Assembly: GCA_963920705.1 (NCBI GenBank)
Contig: OY987230.1
Coordinates: 7,945,185-8,009,184, forward strand
Reading direction: 5' to 3'
Length of the DNA: 64,000 nucleotides
DNA from: Odiellus spinosus
Lineage: Eukaryota; Arthropoda; Arachnida; Opiliones; Phalangiidae
Of this stretch, positions 11,963 to 22,985 are shown in pieces. Below the pieces are notes generated by a model. It saw only the letters and a list, made by a program, of their open reading frames with translations, was not told the DNA's origin and did not search any database. The translations under genes were made by a program, and so were the position numbers. Positions within the stretch are counted from its first letter, which is position 1. Every line of letters starts with the position of its first letter.

Positions 11963-12518
11963 TTAACAATATTGTAACGTTCTTTACGTGTTTAACAAAG
12001 AACTGGAACAAAGTAAGAAATTTCAGTAATTTTAATATATTAAGCATTATATACCTAATTAATATAAAAAAGTCATTTGAAATCGTCCGTGAATTTTAAG
12101 TAGTCTTGTTTTCATTAGTCCCCTTAACTTATAGTAAATTTTACCTAGAATTGGCAGCACAGCGAAGAAGCTATCCCTTAATACCCTTAATATCAAAGTA
12201 AACAATAGAGATAATGTTTTGCCTATCTTTGTACGCGTTGCCAAATCATCTTTCAAATAATTCTAGTTTCGAAACTGCGTAATGTTACCCAAAAACACTT
12301 ATCTTTTTCACGATATATACTTGCCCGTTAAACGACAAAAACAAAGCTGGCTGTATAGGAAGTACTCAAAAAAAGAGAGGAGCCTTAAGAGAATTTAAGT
12401 CAAGAGATCTAAAGGTTAAAAAGCGGAAGAAATAAAAAGAAAAATTCAAGCGCCCCCTGAACAACGATAAACTTAGACTTCCCTCGTCCAATATAAACTC
12501 CCTGGTTCAGAAAAAAAC

Positions 12519-12527
12519 TATAAAAAG
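12519..12527 (+). promoter_or_regulatory. TATA box of the first cysteine-rich secreted-protein gene
   Basis: TATAAAAAG lies 103 bases before the start codon at 12630, inside a block (about 12400-12560) conserved upstream of the paralogue at 23953 (shared TTAAGTCAAGAGATCTAAAG). The paralogue has no equally clear TATA box at this place. Confidence 0.5.
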
Positions 12528-12629
12528 CCCTGAAATCCGAGGAGAAAGCGTCGAATTATCCTTTAAACGTCTTTTCTAAAAAAACCTAAAAACCATAAAC
12601 TACCCAAGTACCCCTATTCCAATAAAAAT

Positions 12630-15600
12630 ATGAAATATTTCACCATTCTGGCATCAGTCCTGATTTGGGTGGTTTACTGCGACCCTGATACGACCACGAC
12701 CGAGACCTGCCAGGCTGGAGAAAGCTTTAGAAGAACGGCCCACTACGCTTGTCGTAAGTTCAGAATATATTTACCGTGACAACCCCCTAAAGAACCGTTA
12801 AAAGAATTTTACTCTTGAGAATATATTATCCTTTGGAATATCTAGAAAACCTTAGAACGTGTTGGGGCATCTGAATATCGGAATCATTCGAGAGTCGGAA
12901 GGATTTAGACCTTTTTATCATAATCTATTCTATGTTTTGAAAGATGACATCAGATTTATTAATGAGAGAAATATTGATGACCTTAACCTATTGTCAAGTT
13001 CAGTTCTTGAAAGTATAAGATCCAATTTAAATTTTTGGTAGTTTTTGGGCAATCACAAAAGCGTGAGAATAATTTAAACTAAAGGTCTTAATACAACTTT
13101 TTGAACTGAATAAGATATTGGAACTCGTAACTTGAACACGCGATGGAAAGTTTACGAAAAACGATTAATAAAACACTTAACTGTAGAAGTAGTTCTTCTG
13201 AAGTATAGATATCTAAATATTTGTATATCGATAATTAAACATTTTCTCGTCACTCTTCAACGAAACTATTTTTAAATGGACTATAACCCTTCAATTTTTT
13301 GCGAGCTAATAGCGTAGGTTCAAATGTTTGCCACTACCTCTCGTAAATTCTTGAGTTTCAAGTCTCTGACCTAAGTCTCCGCGAATTTTAGCGATGGTTA
13401 TTAGTTCGTTTATGGACGTCATTTAGATAAATTTATGGAGATATTTCCAGAAAAAAATCTCGTAAAGCAATTTCTGACTACTTAGTACTTAAGCCTGTTT
13501 TGAAGCTACCATTTTAACCGAATTCTGTAAATGTATATTCTATTCGTTCCGAGTCTAACCTACAGTTGGTTTAAATAAGTAAATGATCATCATATTTATG
13601 GTCCAACCCCAGAAGAGATTTTTTGAATATTTTAACTTTTGTTGTTTAACTTCATACGAAGCCCCCTTCCGGATGGAATTGCAAAACCCCTAAATTTTCT
13701 AAAGGATCCTGGCCGAGGTTTAAATATTAGACACCCTTGAGGTGTTAAGCCCCGTTTTCAATCACGTTTTTGACCTTATGACGAAAGAGCTACTTTTTTA
13801 GGCAAAAAAAAATTAAATCTTGAAACGCCCTTTTATAGTCACTTCTGTAAAATCTGTACGACTACGCTTTTAAGTAATTGATTACTAATACTAAATACGT
13901 AGTCAGTACGTAATCATTTTAGTACAGTCAAAGCTACAGGCTTATACACCGATTACGTGGATTTATGAACCCCAATGTCCCTCTATCTTTCGTCTAAACT
14001 AATGGTTTTGTTGTACATTAGGGTTATCGTTAAAATTACGCGAATCGTTCCTAATTTAACTAAAGAACGCCCTGTATGTTAAATTCACAAATAAAGAATT
14101 AAATATGGCACTCTTAATCACAAACAAAATTATTTGAATTAATAAAGATGGATACAGAGACGGAAAGAAGGCCGAATTTGTGACTTGCGTTAAAGAATCG
14201 AAATATCAAATAACAAAATCATTTCTATAGACAGATTCGTAAATTCACACAAAGAATCATGAATTTAATAAGAATGCCTTCCATCTTGTGTAAGAATAGA
14301 AATTCCAACGGAAAACTACAGGTAGTATCCTAAACGTCTAGTTAGTCAGAACTATAGGGTACCACCTGACGTTGCCTGTTGATAAGGGTGCCCCTTAGCG
14401 CATGATTCCCTGTACGGAATTTATAAACCTGTATTTTTAAATTCCCATTATTGTTGCGGGTGAGCTCGAATATTGTTTTATTATCTTCACAATGAAACAC
14501 TGCACTCTCATAATAAATTAAATAATTTTCGTTGTAAATAATGATCTGATGATGAAGTGATTACTTCGAAACGTTGCCAAACTAATAAAAAATGATTTAG
14601 TTAATTATAAGAGTGCAGTGTTTCCTTGTGAAGATAATAAAACAATGTATACAAGTCAATTTAGTTCAACTTTTTTGAGTCAATGAAAGGAGTGTGAGGA
14701 AGTATATGTTGGGGCTTAGTACAACACTATCCACCCTATAAATTTCACTCATTGTTTCAAATAAGTCGAACGGAGTTATGTTCACGTTTCTATTGTATAA
14801 TACAATTATAACCAATTAGTTCATCACCGGAATTCAAAACTGCGCTACCCATTTCACCGGTATCGACACTAACAATGAGCCAGCCGCAGCTGCCCGCATG
14901 TGCGCCATGCATGTCAATCAGGTCAGTAAATTATTATAATTAAACGAGAAATAAGTCTAAATAAACGATAATGGATCATCCAAATTAGTTTTCCGATAAT
15001 ATATTGCTCTATAAAACTTGACTAAACTGTGAATTCATTCTAAAGAAAATAGCGAAATTACAAGTAACATTACAGTAGTTTATGGGGACTATTCTGAAAT
15101 TCTTTTCTCGATATCGATCTCGACAACGCTTTTCTCATTGAAATCGACTTCGACAAATCGCTCGATCGATAAAGTTCTCGATATAAATCAATTATACAGC
15201 ACGAAATGTTAAAGTTCTCGATCGAAAACTGTGTTTCGAAATGCTTAAAGAATAGATCCCCCCCCCCCTACTTACACAAATTGAGAGATAGTTTGATAAA
15301 TATGGTATATATGGTTCATACAAAATATCAAAGAAAATACATTATTGCCATAGATGTAGGAAAATTTTCAAGTTAAAATACTTGGGCACAAGTTTTATCT
15401 AATCTATTGTGTTTAACGCCCGAGCCATTCTCGGAAAGTTTGTCGCCCTTCCGATAAAAATGATTCGCGACTAAAATAAAAATAAAAGAAGCAACATGGT
15501 CTGCGTTGAGCTCGAATAAAACCTCCCTAGACCCGGGGGCACACTCTTTGAACCCTTCTTGATCATTTTCACGCGCACAATAGCGCGTGTCGCGAATATA

Positions 15601-16558
15601 TTATGAAGCCAGGGAGCCCAGGGGTAATATAATTCCTATATAATATTTTCAAATATGTCCTATATTATCGTGTATTTCCTTGAAATGTCCTATAAATTAT
15701 TAAGTCCTATAATTTTTCTGTTAATAGACATTTTTGAATCCAAAAATATCGCTGCGCCGTCAAAAACATGAATGTTTCGCGTAAGCAGACCCTATTAGCT
15801 AAGATTTGTATATTGTTTTTCACAATTAGAGCTGGAACAACCTAACGGGGTGGGGGAGCTCAAACGAACTCTTAACGGTTCACGCTCAATATCTAAATAA
15901 CTGAGCCGCGTGGCTATCGCGTTTGTGAGCGAGTAGTTCCCGTCAACTAAAATAGCATTTTTTAAAAGGTATTTTTGCTGAAATTTGCCTCGCAAAATCC
16001 TTTATTTGAGATAATTTTAGTCCTATATTATCCTATAAAACACAATTTTGTGTCCCGTATAATCCTATATTTCCTTATATGGAATTAAAATTTAAGGCTG
16101 GGCTCCTTGTGAAGCCCAAAGGGGGAGTTATCTTTTATCCCCACTTATTTTTGATAAAGTGTTTTTTAACTAAATTGCGATTTTAAATTAACCTGTAAAA
16201 TATCTTCGCAAATTACGTGTTTGATTCGTTTTAAGTATATTCTGAAGAATTTTGTAACGCAGTATACGTATTCCACCAATTTCTAATTGTACTTTTAATT
16301 TCTTCAGACGGCCGTGCCTATGTTCGATTGCATGGCTGCTTATTTTGGAACGGTGGCTGGATGTAGTTTAACCGGTTGCAAAGCGGCAACTTACGCGGTT
16401 GATGAATTGGACTACGACGTTTTGGTAAGACAAAAAAAAACCGCAAACCAAAAAATAAAAATTTTAAAAACTTACCCAATTTCCAAAATGTTTCCTTGTA
16501 GAAATGTTATAACCAAGTATACGCAACTTTCCCGGCGAAATTTGGCTGCCTGGATTAA
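12630..16558 (+). CDS. Small secreted cysteine-rich protein, copy 1 (splice donor of exon 2 broken)
   Basis: Predicted exons are 12630-12753, 14148-14209, 14820-14921, 16308-16424 and 16502-16558, which would give 153 residues. The first 17 or so residues form a signal peptide (MKYFTILASVLIWVVYC), followed by a threonine-rich spacer and a domain with ten cysteines. Acidic-aromatic words such as DELDYDVLKCYNQ occur near the C terminus. Phases agree at every junction and match the paralogue exon by exon. Exon 2 is followed by ATAACA instead of the GTAAAA seen in the paralogue. Read-through meets a stop after six more codons, leaving about 68 residues. The last exon also ends eleven residues earlier than in the paralogue. 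The gene may therefore be a pseudogene, a truncated product, or a sequencing or allelic variant. I do not recognise the family. Secretion is inferred from the signal peptide. Confidence 0.7.
14472..14646. repeat. MITE in intron 2 of copy 1
   Basis: ATTGTTTTATTATCTTCAC at the left is mirrored by GTGAAGATAATAAAACAAT at the right, continued by GAAACACTGCACTCT / AGAGTGCAGTGTTTC, giving arms near 38 bases. No open frame. The paralogous intron (25020-25341) lacks it. Confidence 0.7.
15610..16109. repeat. Inverted-repeat element in intron 3 of copy 1
   Basis: CAGGGAGCCCAG at the left is mirrored by CTGGGCTCCTTG at the right, with TGAAGC on both flanks (15604-15609 and 16110-16115). Inner words around TCCTATATTATC recur near both ends. 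It is absent from the short matching intron of the paralogue (25444-25534), so it arrived after the gene duplication. Confidence 0.55.
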
Positions 16559-16829
16559 AAACAAAAGGACAACAATTAATTGGAAGTTTATATATATGAG
16601 GAGAATTAAAATTAAATAGCTTGCGCCAAAAAAAAATACGGAAATATTAGGCCTAAAAGTAACTCTTTACTGTACTGTTCAAAATTCGCATGAAAAAAAT
16701 AAAAATAAAATATTTTTTTGGTAGAAATTGGTTTGTTAATTTAATAACATAATTAAAAGATACGGATTAGTTCGTTATATTCCTAATAATTAACTTTTTT
16801 TTTTTTTTCAAGTTAATGAAATAACAGAC

Positions 16830-17390
16830 GGTTTGTGGGTAGCTAGGTTGTCCCTTTCAGAGTGTTTCAAAACAACAATGGCTTTTTCTATCAAAGAAAA
16901 CTAACCTAACCAGGTCTCGTGATAAAGCTGTTTTGTACAAAAGCCCTTTCGGTAAAGCTGTTTTTTTTAACATAGGAAACATCTATTAACATACCTAACA
17001 GGTTGGGGAAAGTAAAAAGGTGGTCAGAGTGTGTCAGAACAGCGGTTACTCAGAACAGTGGCCTTTTCTGTTAAAAAAAACTAACCTAACCTAAAATTAG
17101 CTCTCGTTATAACGCTGTTTAGGAAAAACGTCCTTTTGTTAACACTGTTTCGAGTAGAGATCGGGGTTTGGACAAGAAATTTCTGATTATTTTATCTTTA
17201 TTCATAACTTAAAATTTTTCGAGGAAAGTCTATGATAAATCCAATGTAATCGCGAATAATTTTACGATTATTTTTTATGATTAACTGATTAACTGATAGT
17301 TGCGGATTATTTTGTCCAAACCCCGATCTCTAGTTTCGAGAATTGCTAATATAGGAAACAGCTATTTTACCTACATACCTAACAACTGTG
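16830..17390. repeat. Diverged tandem duplication interrupted by a hAT-type MITE
   Basis: Two consecutive units of about 170 bases share CAGAGTGTTTCAAAACAAC-like, AAAACTAACCTAACC, GATAAAGCTGTTTT-like and TATAGGAAACA...ACATACCTAAC words in the same order. The second unit is split by the element at 17155-17332. Confidence 0.55.
17155..17332. repeat. Family C MITE, hAT type, 178 bp
   Basis: The termini TAGAGATCGGGGTTTGGACA and inverted TGTCCAAACCCCGATCTCTA enclose 178 bases. GTTTCGAG is duplicated exactly on both sides (17147-17154 and 17333-17340). Eight-base duplications and TAGAG-type ends indicate the hAT superfamily. No coding capacity; movement would need a transposase from elsewhere. Confidence 0.85.
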
Positions 17391-17740
17391 GAATTAACCA
17401 TATGATAGGGTCACGTAACCATTGATACAGATACAGTTTCCGAACAGTTTCCTTGAATCCTTGGTTATTGGTATTAGGGCACGAATAATAAGACGCGGAA
17501 TAAAAATAAAACTGGTTACGGTTATTAACTTGTCACGTTGGCGAATGAAAGTTAACTGTTTTAATTACACCATGTTTGTTCAGACGAAATCTTGGGTAGA
17601 TATGACCCAAGATCTTTCCCTTATCTTCCTCGAACCTAATTTGGTCGTTACACATTGTTTTTTATCTCAGTACATTTGTGTTTTTTTACTATTGAACTAC
17701 TACTATTTAATTGGGTTAAGCTGAACCATAGAACGAGGCG

Positions 17741-17940
17741 TTAAAGGGAGAATGCAACCTAACATCAAGTGATTTTTTTATCGATTCCTTATCGTTTAAA
17801 TAGGCCTAATACGCCTATTACAAAACGATATTAAACTAGAAAATTACAACTTGCCATCAAAATAGGCTTTGCTGGATTTAGGGAGATATCCTGAACTCAA
17901 CGTATAAGGACTAGCGACCAATGACATTGATCATGCGAAT
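17741..17940. repeat. Family A element, left half only
   Basis: TTAAAGGGAGAATGCAACCT and the following arm are intact through the GACCAATGACATTG loop. The right arm is missing. The retrotransposon begins about 110 bases further on. Confidence 0.65.
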
Positions 17941-18049
17941 TTCTGCCCCAACCCGAGTAAACGGACCCTGGTTTATTCTAGGTCAAATTACAAGTTTGTA
18001 ATTTAAGACGTATTAGCAACAACTCCTGTTTAACTATTGGTGTTGAACA

Positions 18050-18302
18050 TGTTACGTCATCAGTGCAAGGCCTACAAAATAACACGCACTGATAACAAAA
18101 TAACATTTGACCTAAAAATAGAATATAAAAGGTTAAGTCAACAGGCCTAGAGGTCAGTCTGTAGCAGCTCTCCAAATGATATACTCAATGTTTTAATAAG
18201 ATTAGTAACACGCGACTTATTGTAAATATTTCACGTCGTATTTAATAAATAGTTTTTATCGTGAACCGAGTACTTCCTTCAAATAAAACCCACTACACAT
18301 CA
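18050..18302 (+). repeat. 5' LTR (253 bp)
   Basis: TG..CA ends. A TATA box (TATAAAAGG) lies at 18124-18132, and AATAAA polyadenylation signals lie at 18244-18249 and 18282-18287. The LTR can therefore supply both transcription start and 3' end. No difference from the 3' LTR was seen. Confidence 0.95.
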
Positions 18303-18303
18303 A

Positions 18304-18321
18304 TGGCGACGGAGATGGGAT
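18304..18321 (+). promoter_or_regulatory. Primer-binding site of the retrotransposon
   Basis: TGGCGACGGAGATGGGAT begins one base after the LTR. TGG complements the CCA end of a tRNA, as expected for minus-strand priming. I cannot say which tRNA it matches. Confidence 0.6.
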
Positions 18322-18446
18322 TTTAAACTACACGAAGATCAACCTGTACCTGCAACCAGACGAACTTGCCAGTTGTGACGGACTTCAGCAAGATCACGTT
18401 TTAAGTACCTCAACTACTGCTACACTAAAGTTTAAAACCTACCACA

Positions 18447-21400
18447 ATGGCATCCATCGGAACATTACCTACATTCGATGATTGTGATCAACCCTTCTCA
18501 ATCTATGCCGAGAGAATGGACTTGTACTTCGCTGCAAACCAACTGGACGACGAAGAAGACGCTGACCGAAAAAGAGCAGCTTTTCTAACCTTGATCGGAT
18601 CCAAAACCTACACAACACTACGAGGTCTAGTCAAGCCTGCCAAGCTGACGGATAAGACTTACGAAGAACTGGTTACTACATTGAATAATCACTACGATCC
18701 TCCACCATCAGAGATCATGGAAAGATTGCGTTTCCAACAAAGAAATCGTTCGCCTTCAGAAACAGTAGCTGCATACTTAGCTCAATTAAGGAAGTTAGCC
18801 GAATTCTGCAACTTTGGCAACAATTTGGACGACGCCCTGCGAGATCGATTCATTGCGGGTATTCAAAATGAAACAATACAAGCGCGCCTACTGGCTGAAT
18901 CAAAGACCCTTACACTCAAGAAAGCCCAGGACATCGCTTTGGCGGTTGAATCGGCGACAAAGAATATGCGGGAACTAGCCACGTCTACCCCAGCACCTAC
19001 GGTCAATAAAATTTCGCACCAACATCGAACCTCACAGTTCCCAAGAAAAACTACTGCACCGTCCACGAATCACACTGCACGTAAGAAATTTCAAGATCAA
19101 GGCCCTAACAAACCTTCATGCTATAGATGCGGCGATCCTTCACACCGGGCGGATTCCTGCAAACACATTAGCACAATTTGTAACCATTGCTCGAAACGGG
19201 GACACCTTGAAGCCGTTTGCCGATCAGCAGCTCAGAACTCGAGGCGCGACACGTACGAACAGAAGCCAGCCTGGCATACACGGAGAGGAAAATCAGACAG
19301 ACGACCGCGGCAACAAATGATTCGTAACGTTCACACCTCACCAAACTCACAGCAACCATTCGATGACGTCGGATCTACTGGTCAAGAATATCACCTTTTT
19401 CACGTGAGCTCGTTACCTTCAGCACCAGATCCTTACTATTATGACTTCAAAATTAACCATCATTCTCTTCGAATGGAAGTAGACTGCGGAGCCGCTTACT
19501 CTCTTATTTCTTTGAAGACTTACAACACTAATCAACAACGCTGTTGCCTGCCAGAAATTGAACCGACCAAACTAATGCTACGCGACTACAACGGCGGAAT
19601 CGTCGAAACGTCAGGATACATAATGGTAACCGTACAATACAAAACACTAATCAAAGACTTGCCTTTGGTAATCGCAACTCAAGATAGACCAACATTATGC
19701 GGACGCAACTGGATTCGCCCTTTCAATCTAATGAATTTGCCATCTACGAACATTCATCAAACTTCTGATGTAACGTCAACATCGAACGAGTTAACGACCA
19801 TCTTGAACTCGCATGAAAAGTTGTTTACTCCAGGACTAGGACTCATAAACAACACGAAGGTTCATTTACACCAGAAAGAAGGTATAACACCAAAATTTTT
19901 CAAAGCCAGACCAGTTCCGTTTGCCTTAAGACAAAAAGTCAACGATGAAATTGATCGTCTACAAGAAGCCGGAATCATTGAGCCAATCGCAACATCGGAT
20001 TGGGCTGCGCCAATCGTTCCAGTCTTGAAGCCAAATGGAACTATTCGTCTCTGTGGCGATTTTAAACTCACAGCAAATAAAGCCACCGACGCTGAGCAGT
20101 ACCCACTGCCGAAGATTAGTGAACTGTTCGCAAACTTAAACGGAGGTCTGAAGTATACGAAACTGGATTTCAAAGACGCTTACAATCAGCTCGAATTGGA
20201 CGAAATTTCACAGCGCCTACTGGTTATCAACACAGAAAAGGGTTTGTTTCGTTACAAACGCCTACCATTTGGAGTTTCCTCAGCCTCAGCGGCATTTCAA
20301 AGAACGATGGAAGTCCTGCTTGCTCGTCTTACCAGGATAGCAATTTTCCAAGACGATGTCCTAATCACCGGTAAAAACGATGCAGAACACCTCATGACTC
20401 TGGACAAAGTTTTAACACGTCTAGAAAATGCTGGCGTCAAGCTAAGAAAGGAAAAATGCGTGTTCATGGCTGAACAAGTAGAATACTGCGGTCATGTAAT
20501 CGACTCTAAAGGACTCCATCCTTCGCAAAAACTCGTCCAACCAATCCTAGACGCTCCCGAACCAAAAGATGTCGGCGAACTTAGATCTTTCCTTGGACTC
20601 GTCACGTACTACGCCAAATTTATACCGAACATGTCGACCTTGCTCTCTCCACTCTACGTTTTAACTCGCAAGGAACAAAAATGGACATGGGGTATAGAAA
20701 CCGCTCAAGCTTTTAAGACCGCAAAAACCATTCTGGCATCATCAGCAGTATTAACACACTACGACTCCGAGAAGAAAGTCATGGTAGCCTGCGACGCTTC
20801 ACCAACAGGAGTTGGAGCGGTTTTGTCACATATAGAATCCGACAGCAGTGATAGGCCAATAGCTTTCGCCTCTAGAACTTTAAGCTCCGCTGAGCGTAAC
20901 TACAGTCAAATCGAACGTGAAGCTCTCGCCATCGTCTTTGGAGTGACGCACTTTCGTCAATACCTTCTTGGAAGACATTTCATTCTAATTACCGATCACA
21001 GTCCATTAACAGTCTTACTTTCACCTGACAAGCAGATACCATCAACTGCAGCAGCCAGAATTCAAAGATGGGCGATTACTCTAGCGGCATATTCATACGA
21101 CATAAAATTCAGACCCGGCGGCAAAAACGGAAACGCCGACGCAATGAGCCGACTTCCACTACCAGCAAAAGTGCAAAATACTCCTCAACCAGTCGAATAT
21201 GTACTCTTGATAGATTCTTTCGCTTCATCACCAGTAACGACCGACACGATTCGTGAAGCCACAGCATCAGATCCGGAAACTGCTGCCGTAATTAAACATA
21301 TCAAGACAGGTTGGCCAGAAGTACCAACGCTTGAAACGAAAGACTATTTCTCGAGAAAACACGAACTTTCAACGCTTGACGGCATAATTATCTGGAGCTC

Positions 21401-22466
21401 GAGAATTATCATACCCAGAAGGCACAGGAAAGCCATATTAGAAGAACTACATCAAGGACATTTTGGTATGACGAAAATGAAAACCTTAGCTCGATCAAAG
21501 GTTTGGTGGCCTAAAATTGACGGAGACATAGAAGCGATGGTAGCAACTTGCAACGCGTGTCAGAAACAAGCGCCCATGCCAAATCAAGTTACTACACACT
21601 GGCCTGTGACCGAGAGACCAATGCAGAGAGTCCACATCGACTACGCAGGACCAGTAAACGGTTCCATGATCCTTGTCTTTGTGGACACATACTCAAATTG
21701 GATCGAAGCCTTTCCTGTAAACTCGTCGAATTCCACAACCACTATAGACACGCTCAGAGATATATTTTCAAGATATGGCTTACCAGAGTGTCTTGTCTCA
21801 GATAATGCCACAACTTTCACCAGCGACGAATTCGCAGCCTTCGTCAAGCAAAACGGAATTAAACATATTACAAGTCCACCATATCATCCTGCTTCGAACG
21901 GTCCAGCGGAGAAAGCCGTAAACACGGTAAAGACAGGCATTTCAAAAATTTCAGAAGGAACGATGCGATCGAAGCTAGCAAAAATTCTTTTCTCGCACCA
22001 CATAATCCCAAATGAGCACGGACATTCACCAGCCTCACGCTTTCTCAATAGGGAACTACGAAGCAGATTGGATCTTTTTACACCAAATACCAAAGACTCC
22101 ACCATTCACAAATCAAATCAAAAAGCACTCAATGCCACACAGCAAATAGGAGATACAGTCTGGTGTAGAAACTTCGGCAAGGGAGAAAAATGGATCGAAG
22201 GAATTGTCATCGCTAAATTGGGAAATGCCATGCTAGAAATTCAAACCTCGAAAGAAGTTGCTCGAAGACATGTCAGCCAAATTAGAAAACGCCTAATCGA
22301 ACCACCATACCTCCAGTTCGAAGCGAAATCATCTGACAACAACGAAGGAGCTGCAGACGCCAATTCGACTGCCGCAACTATCATTATACCAAACGAAGGC
22401 AACGCAACGACAAGTACTAGGAGATCAACTCGAACAAGACGCATGCCGCAACGATTCGAATCCTAA
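18447..22466 (+). CDS. Gag-Pol polyprotein of the Ty3/gypsy element
   Basis: A single uninterrupted frame of 1339 residues. Gag occupies about the first 330 residues and ends with two CCHC zinc knuckles beginning at residues 225 and 245 (CYRCGDPSHRADSC and CNHCSKRGHLEAVC). A retropepsin motif DCGA is at 346-349; most relatives have DTGA or DSGA. Reverse transcriptase has LPFG at 606 and the catalytic box FQDD at 634-637, where YVDD or YIDD is usual; both aspartates are kept. RNase H begins near CDAS (Asp783). Integrase has an HHCC zinc finger (His1002, Cys1035, Cys1038) and a D,D-35-E core (Asp1065, Asp1119, Glu1155). Gag and Pol share one frame, so no frameshift is needed. The start lies in a good context (ACCACAATGG). 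All catalytic residues are present, so it could be functional. Confidence 0.95.
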   Translation: MASIGTLPTFDDCDQPFSIYAERMDLYFAANQLDDEEDADRKRAAFLTLIGSKTYTTLRGLVKPAKLTDKTYEELVTTLNNHYDPPPSEIMERLRFQQRNRSPSETVAAYLAQLRKLAEFCNFGNNLDDALRDRFIAGIQNETIQARLLAESKTLTLKKAQDIALAVESATKNMRELATSTPAPTVNKISHQHRTSQFPRKTTAPSTNHTARKKFQDQGPNKPSCYRCGDPSHRADSCKHISTICNHCSKRGHLEAVCRSAAQNSRRDTYEQKPAWHTRRGKSDRRPRQQMIRNVHTSPNSQQPFDDVGSTGQEYHLFHVSSLPSAPDPYYYDFKINHHSLRMEVDCGAAYSLISLKTYNTNQQRCCLPEIEPTKLMLRDYNGGIVETSGYIMVTVQYKTLIKDLPLVIATQDRPTLCGRNWIRPFNLMNLPSTNIHQTSDVTSTSNELTTILNSHEKLFTPGLGLINNTKVHLHQKEGITPKFFKARPVPFALRQKVNDEIDRLQEAGIIEPIATSDWAAPIVPVLKPNGTIRLCGDFKLTANKATDAEQYPLPKISELFANLNGGLKYTKLDFKDAYNQLELDEISQRLLVINTEKGLFRYKRLPFGVSSASAAFQRTMEVLLARLTRIAIFQDDVLITGKNDAEHLMTLDKVLTRLENAGVKLRKEKCVFMAEQVEYCGHVIDSKGLHPSQKLVQPILDAPEPKDVGELRSFLGLVTYYAKFIPNMSTLLSPLYVLTRKEQKWTWGIETAQAFKTAKTILASSAVLTHYDSEKKVMVACDASPTGVGAVLSHIESDSSDRPIAFASRTLSSAERNYSQIEREALAIVFGVTHFRQYLLGRHFILITDHSPLTVLLSPDKQIPSTAAARIQRWAITLAAYSYDIKFRPGGKNGNADAMSRLPLPAKVQNTPQPVEYVLLIDSFASSPVTTDTIREATASDPETAAVIKHIKTGWPEVPTLETKDYFSRKHELSTLDGIIIWSSRIIIPRRHRKAILEELHQGHFGMTKMKTLARSKVWWPKIDGDIEAMVATCNACQKQAPMPNQVTTHWPVTERPMQRVHIDYAGPVNGSMILVFVDTYSNWIEAFPVNSSNSTTTIDTLRDIFSRYGLPECLVSDNATTFTSDEFAAFVKQNGIKHITSPPYHPASNGPAEKAVNTVKTGISKISEGTMRSKLAKILFSHHIIPNEHGHSPASRFLNRELRSRLDLFTPNTKDSTIHKSNQKALNATQQIGDTVWCRNFGKGEKWIEGIVIAKLGNAMLEIQTSKEVARRHVSQIRKRLIEPPYLQFEAKSSDNNEGAADANSTAATIIIPNEGNATTSTRRSTRTRRMPQRFES

Positions 22467-22486
22467 TTACTTCTCATCTAATTCAT

Positions 22487-22496
22487 GAAAGGGGAA
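22487..22496 (+). promoter_or_regulatory. Polypurine tract of the retrotransposon
   Basis: GAAAGGGGAA directly abuts the right LTR, the expected place for plus-strand DNA priming. Confidence 0.8.
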
Positions 22497-22749
22497 TGTT
22501 ACGTCATCAGTGCAAGGCCTACAAAATAACACGCACTGATAACAAAATAACATTTGACCTAAAAATAGAATATAAAAGGTTAAGTCAACAGGCCTAGAGG
22601 TCAGTCTGTAGCAGCTCTCCAAATGATATACTCAATGTTTTAATAAGATTAGTAACACGCGACTTATTGTAAATATTTCACGTCGTATTTAATAAATAGT
22701 TTTTATCGTGAACCGAGTACTTCCTTCAAATAAAACCCACTACACATCA
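22497..22749 (+). repeat. 3' LTR (253 bp)
   Basis: Same sequence and length as 18050-18302, followed by the duplicated GAACA at 22750-22754. Confidence 0.95.
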
Positions 22750-22799
22750 GAACAGATGTGTAAATGTCTAGATATATATATTTTTAACTATGGGCCTAC

Positions 22800-22985
22800 T
22801 TAAAGAGACTATTTGCGTATTCTAAAGCCCGTTTAAAGTTGATTTATTTCCTCGCTTAGCAGACGACGTTAAACATCAAATTTTACAGTCAAAACTAGGC
22901 TGTGTTCACAAAGAAAGATAATTTTTCAAAGAGCTAATTCTATAGCAGACAACCTACTTAAAGCGCAGAACCTATCGTGAGAATG
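22800..22985. repeat. Family H dispersed repeat
   Basis: Words CTTAGCAGACGACGTT, TTTACAGTCAAA and a GTGTTCACAA-type block recur at 28200-28330 and, more diverged, at 32390-32600. Class unknown. Between this and 23952 there is no supported gene apart from the upstream block shared with copy 1. Confidence 0.5.

Larger units (their letters stand above)
18050..22749 (+). mobile_element. Complete Ty3/gypsy LTR retrotransposon
   Basis: A 4.7-kb element bounded by two 253-base LTRs that look identical base for base, starting TGTTACG and ending ACATCA. The host sequence GAACA is duplicated exactly at both borders (18045-18049 and 22750-22754). A primer site follows the left LTR, a purine tract precedes the right LTR, and one long gag-pol frame fills the middle. 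Domain order (protease, reverse transcriptase, RNase H, integrase) defines the Ty3/gypsy group. The two CCHC knuckles and absence of an obvious chromodomain or envelope frame would suit a Mag-like lineage, which I cannot confirm. Identical LTRs and an unbroken frame point to a recent insertion. It sits between the two paralogous cysteine-rich genes without touching either. Confidence 0.95.

Noticed and set aside
18863-22444. Minus-strand frames opposite the retrotransposon
   Set aside because: Shadows of the gag-pol frame, with no motifs of their own.
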